A DNA stretch of 64,000 nucleotides, taken from an uncultured Rhodospirillales bacterium (GTDB taxonomy: Bacteria; Pseudomonadota; Alphaproteobacteria; ATCC43930; CGMCC-115725). Positions 58,522 to 64,000 of the stretch are shown here, piece after piece. The position numbers and the translations under genes are program-made. The first letter of the stretch is position 1. Every line of letters begins with the position of its first letter. Below the pieces are notes generated by a model. The model searched no databases. It was not told the DNA's origin and saw nothing but the letters and a program-made list of their open reading frames with translations. Location of the stretch: assembly GCA_903828515.1 (NCBI GenBank), contig CAIKMD010000002.1:930001-994000 (forward strand), written 5' to 3'.

Positions 58522-60294
58522 CTATCTAAGCGCGGGCGCTGCGTCGTCGATGAACAACTGAACGCTGTTGCGGCCCTGCCAGGTATCGGCACGCAGGTGC
58601 CCGGCGACATGGAACCCGGCGCCTTGCGATTGCAGCAAGGCCTGCCCCAGTTTGCTGTCGCCGTTCAGCGCGCGGAACGCGATGCCCTTCAACCGCGCGT
58701 TGCTCGCGCCGTCGCTGAAGACGCAGCGGACATGCTCGGTGCCGACGATATCGGCGCGCGCCACGCGCAAATTCGGAAAGACGAAGCGCGGCTCGGAATT
58801 GCCGGTGCCGAAGGGGCCGATCCGGTCGATGATCTCGGCGAGTTCCGTCGTCGCCGCCGAGGCCGACAGCGCGCCGTCGATGCCGAGTTCCGGCACCGGC
58901 TTCTCGCTGCCCATCGCCTCGGTCACCCGCGCATCGAGAAAGTCGCGAAACGCCGATAGCTTGCCCGCCTCGACGGTGAACCCCGCCGCCATCGCGTGCC
59001 CGCCGCCGTTGAGCAACAACCCGGCCTGCTGGGCGGCGATCACCGCGGGTCCCAATGCAAAGCCCGGTACCGAGCGGCCCGATCCGCGCCCGACGCCGCC
59101 TTCCATCGCGACGACGCAACCCGGCCGGTTGAAGCGATCCTTCAGGCGGCTCGCGACGATGCCGATCACGCCGGGATGCCAGTTCTCGCCCGACGCGAAC
59201 GCCACCGCATGGCCCGGATCGCCCTCGACCTGCTCGATCGCCTGGGCCTGCACCGACGCCTCGATCGCGCGCCGCTCGGCGTTGAGCGCGTGAAGATGCG
59301 CCGCCAGATTGCGCGCCTCCTCGGGGTCTTCTGTCGATAAGAGCCGCGCGCCGAGATCGGCCTCGCCGACCCGCCCGCCCGCGTTGACGCGCGGACCAAG
59401 GATGAACCCGGCGTGATACGCATCGAGCTTTTCGCCGACGCCCGCGACATCCGCCAACGCGGTCAGTCCGATATTCTGTCGCCGCCGGATGATCTTGAGG
59501 CCCTGCGCCACCAGCGCGCGATTGACGCCGGTCAATGGCACCACATCGCACACCGTGCCGAGCGCGACGAGATCGAGCCATTGAACGAGATTCGGTTCTT
59601 GCCGCTCGCCATACCATCCGGCCAGCCGCAAGGCGCGATTGATTCCGGTGACCAACAGAAATGTCACGCCGACCGCCGCGAGTTGACCATGCGGACTGTC
59701 TTCGTCGACGCGGTTCGGATCGATCACCGCGAGCGCGGGCGGCAAGGCCGGATCGCCCAGATGATGATCGACCACGATGACGTCGAGCCCGACGCGTTGC
59801 GCCTCGCCCAACGCCTCATGCGCCATGATCCCGCAATCGACGGTGACGACGACGCCAGCACCCTGCGCCTTAAGCTTCACCAACGCCGGCCCGTTCGGGC
59901 CGTAGCCTTCACGCCGCCGGTCGGGAATATAGATCGTGGATTTCGCGCCGACCGCCTCGAAGAACCGCGTCAGCAGCGCCGACGAGGTTGCGCCATCGAC
60001 ATCGTAATCGCCGAAGATCGCGATCGTCTCGCCGCGCTTGATCGCAGCAACCAGGCGAACGACCGCCTTGTCGAGATCCTTCAGATGCGACGGATCGGGC
60101 AGGAACTGCCGCAGCGTCGGCAACAGAAATGCCTCGGCATCATCTTCGCCGACACCGCGCGCCGCCAGCAGCCGCCCGACGATTTCGGGAAAGCCGAAGC
60201 GCTGCGCCATGGCGAGGCCGGCGCGATCGTCACCGCCGCGCGCGCGCCAGCGCCGGCCCGACAGCGAATTCTCGACGCCGAGAACGGCATCCAT
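58522..60294 (-). CDS. recJ: Single-stranded-DNA-specific exonuclease RecJ
   Basis: A 590-aa DHH-family enzyme: metal motif FGDYDVDGATSS (Asp96, Asp98, Asp100), Asp153 in VDCG, DHH at 176-178 (VVDHHLG), and a C-terminal DHHA1 region with GGGHAMAAGF near 470. It degrades 5' ssDNA ends in recombination and mismatch repair. Its ATG directly abuts the glpX stop, so the two are co-transcribed. Confidence 0.95.
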   Translation of the reverse strand: MDAVLGVENSLSGRRWRARGGDDRAGLAMAQRFGFPEIVGRLLAARGVGEDDAEAFLLPTLRQFLPDPSHLKDLDKAVVRLVAAIKRGETIAIFGDYDVDGATSSALLTRFFEAVGAKSTIYIPDRRREGYGPNGPALVKLKAQGAGVVVTVDCGIMAHEALGEAQRVGLDVIVVDHHLGDPALPPALAVIDPNRVDEDSPHGQLAAVGVTFLLVTGINRALRLAGWYGERQEPNLVQWLDLVALGTVCDVVPLTGVNRALVAQGLKIIRRRQNIGLTALADVAGVGEKLDAYHAGFILGPRVNAGGRVGEADLGARLLSTEDPEEARNLAAHLHALNAERRAIEASVQAQAIEQVEGDPGHAVAFASGENWHPGVIGIVASRLKDRFNRPGCVVAMEGGVGRGSGRSVPGFALGPAVIAAQQAGLLLNGGGHAMAAGFTVEAGKLSAFRDFLDARVTEAMGSEKPVPELGIDGALSASAATTELAEIIDRIGPFGTGNSEPRFVFPNLRVARADIVGTEHVRCVFSDGASNARLKGIAFRALNGDSKLGQALLQSQGAGFHVAGHLRADTWQGRNSVQLFIDDAAPALR

Positions 60295-61266
60295 CTACAT
60301 GCCGGGCTTGCGCACGGTGTTGTGCTGCGCATCGACGTAACGGACGGTGCCGGTCTTCGAGCGCATGACGATCGATTGCGTGGCGATGCCGCCGGGGATA
60401 CGGCGCACGCCGGCCAGCATGTTGCCCGAGGTGACGCCGGTCGCCGCGAACATCACGTCGCCCTTCGCCAGATCGTGCAGCCCGTATTTGCGATTGAGGT
60501 CCTTGATCCCCAGTTTGGCCGCGCGGCCGCGTTCGTCGTCGTTGCGGAACAGCAGGCGCGCCTGCATGTGGCCGCCGATGCAGCGCAATGCCGCCGCCGC
60601 CAGCACGCCCTCGGGCGCGCCGCCCGAGCCGATATACATGTCGACACCGCTATCGGGCCGCGACGTCGCGATCACGCCGCTGACGTCGCCGTCCGAGATC
60701 AGCATGATCCGCGCGCCCGCCGCGCGCACCTTGGCGATGAGTTCAGCGTGCCGCGGGCGATCGAGGATGCACACGACGAGATCCGACACGTCGGTCTTCT
60801 TCGCCTTGGAGAGATTTTTCAGATTGGTCTCGGGTGTCTCGTCGAGATCGACGACCGCGCCCCAATCGGCGCCGATCGCGATCTTGTCCATGTAGACGTC
60901 GGGCGCGTTGAGGAAACCGTTGGCCTCGGCCATCGCGATGACGGCAAGCGCGTTCTGTCCGCCCTTGGCGGTGATCGTCGTCCCTTCGAGCGGATCGAGC
61001 GCAATGTCGATCTTCGGGCCCTGGCCGGTGCCGACCTTCTCGCCGATATAGAGCATCGGCGCTTCGTCGCGCTCGCCCTCGCCGATCACCACGGTGCCGT
61101 CGATGTTGAGCGCGTTGAGCGCCTGGCGCATCGCGTCGACCGCGGCCTGATCGGCGGCTTTCTCGTCGCCCCGCCCCATCAGCTTCGATGCCGCCAGCGC
61201 CGCGGCTTCGGTGACCCGCACCGCTTCGAGCGCCAGATTGCGGTCCATCGACATGTTATCGACCAT
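60295..61266 (-). CDS. glpX: Class II fructose-1,6-bisphosphatase GlpX
   Basis: A 323-aa enzyme with ALDPLEGTT and 'GQGPKIDIALDPLEGTTITA' (Li-sensitive phosphatase fold), 'GRGDEKAADQAAVDAMR' and 'GGAPEGVLAAAALRCIGG'. It converts fructose 1,6-bisphosphate to fructose 6-phosphate in gluconeogenesis. GGGAG precedes the first Met; Met at 61254 or 61248 may be used instead. It lies 13 bp downstream of hom, as in many alphaproteobacteria. Confidence 0.95.
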   Translation of the reverse strand: MVDNMSMDRNLALEAVRVTEAAALAASKLMGRGDEKAADQAAVDAMRQALNALNIDGTVVIGEGERDEAPMLYIGEKVGTGQGPKIDIALDPLEGTTITAKGGQNALAVIAMAEANGFLNAPDVYMDKIAIGADWGAVVDLDETPETNLKNLSKAKKTDVSDLVVCILDRPRHAELIAKVRAAGARIMLISDGDVSGVIATSRPDSGVDMYIGSGGAPEGVLAAAALRCIGGHMQARLLFRNDDERGRAAKLGIKDLNRKYGLHDLAKGDVMFAATGVTSGNMLAGVRRIPGGIATQSIVMRSKTGTVRYVDAQHNTVRKPGM

Positions 61267-61279
61267 AACTTCTTTCTCC

Positions 61280-62572
61280 CTAAAGATTTTCGACGCGGAT
61301 CGTCCGCGGCTTTTCCAAAACGGTGTTCAACGCCTCGATCCGCGCCATCGCGCGCAGCATCGCTGCTTCCTCGGTTTCATGCGTCGTCAGCACGATGGGC
61401 ACCGCTTCGCCGGGCCGGCGGCCGCGCTGCAGCATCTGTTCCATCGAAACGGATTCATCGCGGAAGGCCGCCGTGATGTCGGCGATGACACCGGGCCGGT
61501 CGACCACCATGAGCCGCACGTAATAGGCGCCGCGATGACGCGCGATCGGCGCGCTCGGCTGGCGCGCGAGCACCGACGCGGGCAGCGCGAAGCCCGGCGC
61601 GCCGCGTCCTGTCGCGATATCGAGAATGTCGGCGACCACCGCCGAGGCCGTCGGCTCGGCGCCGGCGCCGCGTCCTTCCAGCGTTACGGTGCCGGCGAAA
61701 TCGGCCTCGACCATCACTGCGTTATGCACGCCCTCGACCCGCGCGAGCGGCGCCGCCAACGGCACCATGCAGGGATGAACGCGCTGCTCCAGCCCGTGCT
61801 CGGTCATCCGCGCGAGACCGAGGAGCTTGATGCGATAGCCGAGGTCTTGCGCGAAATCGATGTCGAGCGCGCTGACATGACGAATGCCCTCGACATGCAC
61901 GCCGGCGAAATCGACCGCGCTGCCGAACGCGACAGCGGCGAGCAGCGCCAGTTTATGCGCGGTGTCGATGCCGTCGATATCGAAGCTCGGATCGGTCTCG
62001 GCATAGCCCAGGCTCTGCGCCTCGGCGAGGACGGCGGCGAAATCGCGGCGCGTCTCGCGCATCTGAGTAAGGATATAGTTGCAGGTCCCGTTGAGGATGC
62101 CACAGACGCGCAGGATGCGATTGGCGCCAAGGCCTTCGCGCAACGCCTTCAAGATCGGAATGCCGCCGGCGACCGCCGCCTCGAAGGCGAGCGTCACACC
62201 TTTGCTTTCGGCCAGCAGCGCCAGTTCGGTACCGTGATGGGCGAGCAGCGCCTTGTTGGCGGTGACGACGTGACGCGATTTTTCGAGCGCCGCGGTCACC
62301 ACCTTGGCGGCCGCCCCGTCGCTGCCGCCGATCAGTTCGACCACCACGTCGATCCCCGGCGCCGCCGCCATCGCCACCGGATCGTCATGCCAGGCAACGC
62401 CGCCCAGATCGATGCCGCGATCACGCTTGCGGTCGCGCGCCGAGACGCCGACCAGTTCGAGCTTCCGACCGGCATGGCGCTCGAGCAAAGCGGCATTGCG
62501 GCGCAGCAACGCGACGACGCCGCCGCCGACCGTGCCGAGCCCGGCAATCGCGATTTTGAGGGGTGGTTTCAT
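61280..62572 (-). CDS. hom: Homoserine dehydrogenase
   Basis: A 430-aa enzyme: NAD-binding IAGLGTVGGGVVALL at residues 8-22, the catalytic Lys in VVTANKALLA near 105, GILNGTCNYILTQM near 180 and a C-terminal ACT regulatory domain (YYVRLMVVDRPGVIADITAAF, from about 350). It makes homoserine for Thr and Met synthesis; the ACT domain normally binds Thr for feedback. ATG 62572 starts the NAD-binding fold; a longer frame upstream is unlikely. First gene of the hom-glpX-recJ run. Confidence 0.96.
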   Translation of the reverse strand: MKPPLKIAIAGLGTVGGGVVALLRRNAALLERHAGRKLELVGVSARDRKRDRGIDLGGVAWHDDPVAMAAAPGIDVVVELIGGSDGAAAKVVTAALEKSRHVVTANKALLAHHGTELALLAESKGVTLAFEAAVAGGIPILKALREGLGANRILRVCGILNGTCNYILTQMRETRRDFAAVLAEAQSLGYAETDPSFDIDGIDTAHKLALLAAVAFGSAVDFAGVHVEGIRHVSALDIDFAQDLGYRIKLLGLARMTEHGLEQRVHPCMVPLAAPLARVEGVHNAVMVEADFAGTVTLEGRGAGAEPTASAVVADILDIATGRGAPGFALPASVLARQPSAPIARHRGAYYVRLMVVDRPGVIADITAAFRDESVSMEQMLQRGRRPGEAVPIVLTTHETEEAAMLRAMARIEALNTVLEKPRTIRVENL

Positions 62573-62746
62573 GCCGCGACAGGGTGCGACAGATTCGGCT
62601 TCGTGGCAACGGCTGGAACTGCTTTTAACCGTCTTGTGTTTCCCCGAGTCGCAACGTCCTTGCTTTGGATCGCCGCCCATGCCTCAATCAAAAGATGCCC
62701 GAATTAACCTCGTTGTCATGAAAACGGACACGGTCAGGGAGGAAAA

Positions 62747-63766
62747 ATGCCTTTGTTCCGGCGAAGTTTCCTAGCGTTCGCGATGGTCGCACTTTTCGGT
62801 TGCGCGTTCGGCGCGGTCGGATCGGCCGCCGAACATGCCAAGATCGGCGTGGTCCGCTCGACCTTGTCGGCACCGATCTATCTCGCCATCGACCGGGGCT
62901 TCTTCACCGATGAAGGCATCGAGCCCGAGCTGATCTTTTTCGAGGCGGCGCAGCCGATCTTCGTTGCCACCGTGTCGGGCGATCTCGATTTCGGCGTCAG
63001 CGGCGTCACCGGCGGGCTCTATCAGTTTGCCATCCAGGACGCGCTGCGCTTCATCGCCGCGCATTCCCGCGAGGTGCCGGGCTTCCACGGCTACGGCATC
63101 TTCGTCTCCAATGCCGCCGACGCCGCCGGGCTCAAGACATTGAAAGACATTCCCGGCCATAGCGGCGGCGTCAATACGGTGGGCTCGTCGTTCCATTACA
63201 GTTTCGCCCTGATCGCGGAGAAGTACGGCTTCGACCTGAAGTCGGTCGAGATCAAGCCGCTGCAATCGAACCCCGCCATCGGCTCGGCGATCGCCGGCGG
63301 GACGGTCGACGTTGCGATCGTCTCGAACGTCTATGGGCTCGGACCGGTGAGCCGCGGCCAGGCGAAAGTCCTCGGCTGGGTCGGCGACGAGACGCCGTGG
63401 CAATTGGGCGTGGTCGCCGTGTCGACCAAGGCCGCCGACACGCGCAGCGACTATATTCAGCGCTTCCTGCGCGCCTACCGGAAAGGCGCGCGCCTCTACC
63501 ACGATGCCGTCACCGGCCCCGACGAACGCCAGAAAATCGGCCCCGATACCGAGGCGATGATGGCGATGGTCGGCAAGGCGATTGGGCAGTCGACCGAGGA
63601 AGCGATGAAAGCGATCGCCTATGCCGATCCCGACGAGCGGCTCGACGCCAAGGACATCGCGCATCAGGCGGCGTGGTACATCCAGCAGGGCATGATCAAA
63701 GGCGAGTTCGACGCCGACAAGATCGTCGACAAGCGCTACGTGATCCCGCTCTCCGATAAAAAATAG
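62747..63766 (+). CDS. Orphan NMT1-type substrate-binding protein
   Basis: A 339-aa exported protein: MPLFRRSFLAFAMVALFGCAFGAVGSAA is the signal (with a Cys that might instead suggest lipidation), then 'IGVVRSTLSAPIYLAIDRGFFTDEG'. Key blocks 'LGWVGDETPWQLGVVAVSTK', RLYHDAVTGPDERQ and a C-terminal YVIPL group it with those at 15755 and 29302. No permease is adjacent. AGGGAGGAAAA lies before the ATG. It is divergent from hom and unconnected to amino-acid synthesis. Confidence 0.88.
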   Translation: MPLFRRSFLAFAMVALFGCAFGAVGSAAEHAKIGVVRSTLSAPIYLAIDRGFFTDEGIEPELIFFEAAQPIFVATVSGDLDFGVSGVTGGLYQFAIQDALRFIAAHSREVPGFHGYGIFVSNAADAAGLKTLKDIPGHSGGVNTVGSSFHYSFALIAEKYGFDLKSVEIKPLQSNPAIGSAIAGGTVDVAIVSNVYGLGPVSRGQAKVLGWVGDETPWQLGVVAVSTKAADTRSDYIQRFLRAYRKGARLYHDAVTGPDERQKIGPDTEAMMAMVGKAIGQSTEEAMKAIAYADPDERLDAKDIAHQAAWYIQQGMIKGEFDADKIVDKRYVIPLSDKK

Positions 63767-63808
63767 GCCCGCGGCTTCAACGCAAGACGCGGCCCATTCG
63801 ACCGAGGA

Positions 63809-64000
63809 TCAATTCTCGAAATAGACCTCGGCGCGCGGAATATCGCTGCCGCCACGCGCCGCGACAGGGGCGGCTTCGACGGAAATATCCTTGGCGGCAA
63901 CGCCGCTATCGGTCAGTCCCACCAACACCGCCTGCGCCCGGTCGAGCGCCAGGGTCAGCCGGTCCATCGCGCTGCCGCTGCCGGCATCGCCAAACCCCAC
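63809..64000 (-). CDS. Probable OmpA-family C-terminal domain protein (partial)
   Basis: The last 63 codons of a gene that runs off the right edge. The segment GFGDAGSGSAMDRLTLALDRAQAVLVGLTDSGVAAKDISVEA resembles the OmpA peptidoglycan-binding domain, where a helix 'L-S-x-x-R-A-x-A-V' follows a GxxD turn and the end reads '(N)RRVE'; here the end is IPRAEVYFEN. This is a pattern-level match only, and other SIMPL-type proteins cannot be excluded. Confidence 0.5.
   Translation of the reverse strand: MGFGDAGSGSAMDRLTLALDRAQAVLVGLTDSGVAAKDISVEAAPVAARGGSDIPRAEVYFEN

Noticed and set aside
59413-61476. A long plus-strand open frame of about 690 codons opposite recJ and glpX
   Set aside because: It is exactly antisense to two well-defined enzymes and has Arg/Asp/Ala-biased composition typical of GC-rich shadow frames.
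61211-62707. A 498-codon plus-strand frame opposite hom
   Set aside because: Homoserine dehydrogenase on the other strand has every expected motif; the antisense frame has none.
1-64000. CRISPR array, prophage, complete insertion sequence or transposase
   Set aside because: I saw no regularly spaced repeats, no transposase or phage gene, and no flanking direct duplications.

Overview
The window is GC-rich chromosomal DNA, densely coded on both strands. It most resembles a soil or water alphaproteobacterium of the Hyphomicrobiales/Rhodospirillales type. The basis is the hom-glpX-recJ order, REP-like elements built on 'CCCGCGAAAGCGGG', the Mla lipid-transport genes, and a strong bias to periplasmic solute-binding proteins and aromatic-ring enzymes. 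The assignment is inference; no rRNA is present. One tRNA (Glu, UUC) is encoded.

Bases 1-19.7 kb are a catabolic and uptake region. A NitT/TauT-type ABC system (ATPase and permease, with a divergent binding protein partly off the window) sits beside a homogentisate-dioxygenase-like bicupin. Two near-duplicate two-gene cassettes follow, each a leaderless TAXI-like protein plus an exported NMT1-type binding protein, on either side of a luciferase-like flavin oxidoreductase. Next come two HsaA-like flavin oxygenases, a salicylate-hydroxylase-like monooxygenase, a third leaderless TAXI-like protein, an amidohydrolase-type decarboxylase, an MFS carrier and a CNT nucleoside carrier.

Bases 19.8-38.1 kb are mixed cell-envelope and housekeeping genes: an isochorismatase-like protein that has lost its catalytic Cys, MlaA, a metallopeptidase, cytochrome c, several small exported proteins, a metallo-beta-lactamase-fold hydrolase, MFS, MlaC, a Sel1-repeat protein, DUF190 and a GNAT acetyltransferase. 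Several tiny genes (a 55-aa zinc ribbon, a 54-aa membrane protein) sit in apparent gaps.

Bases 32.3-34.3 and 38.4-44.3 kb hold three hybrid sensor kinases and a stand-alone receiver. The third kinase is cut from its receiver by a single in-frame TAA.

Bases 45-55 kb form a second catabolic block: two amidohydrolases, an FAD monooxygenase, a VOC protein, a complete Fbp-type ABC importer and a divergent Rieske oxygenase, with a degraded permease fragment in the divergent gap. A 15-bp tandem repeat, a hicBA toxin-antitoxin pair and tRNA-Glu separate it from the last block.

Bases 55.7-64 kb hold asnB, recJ, glpX and hom, another orphan binding protein, and the edge of a probable OmpA-family gene.

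The most unusual theme is the set of three TAXI-like solute-binding proteins without signal peptides, each next to an exported binding protein and a redox or decarboxylase gene and none next to a TRAP or ABC membrane subunit.
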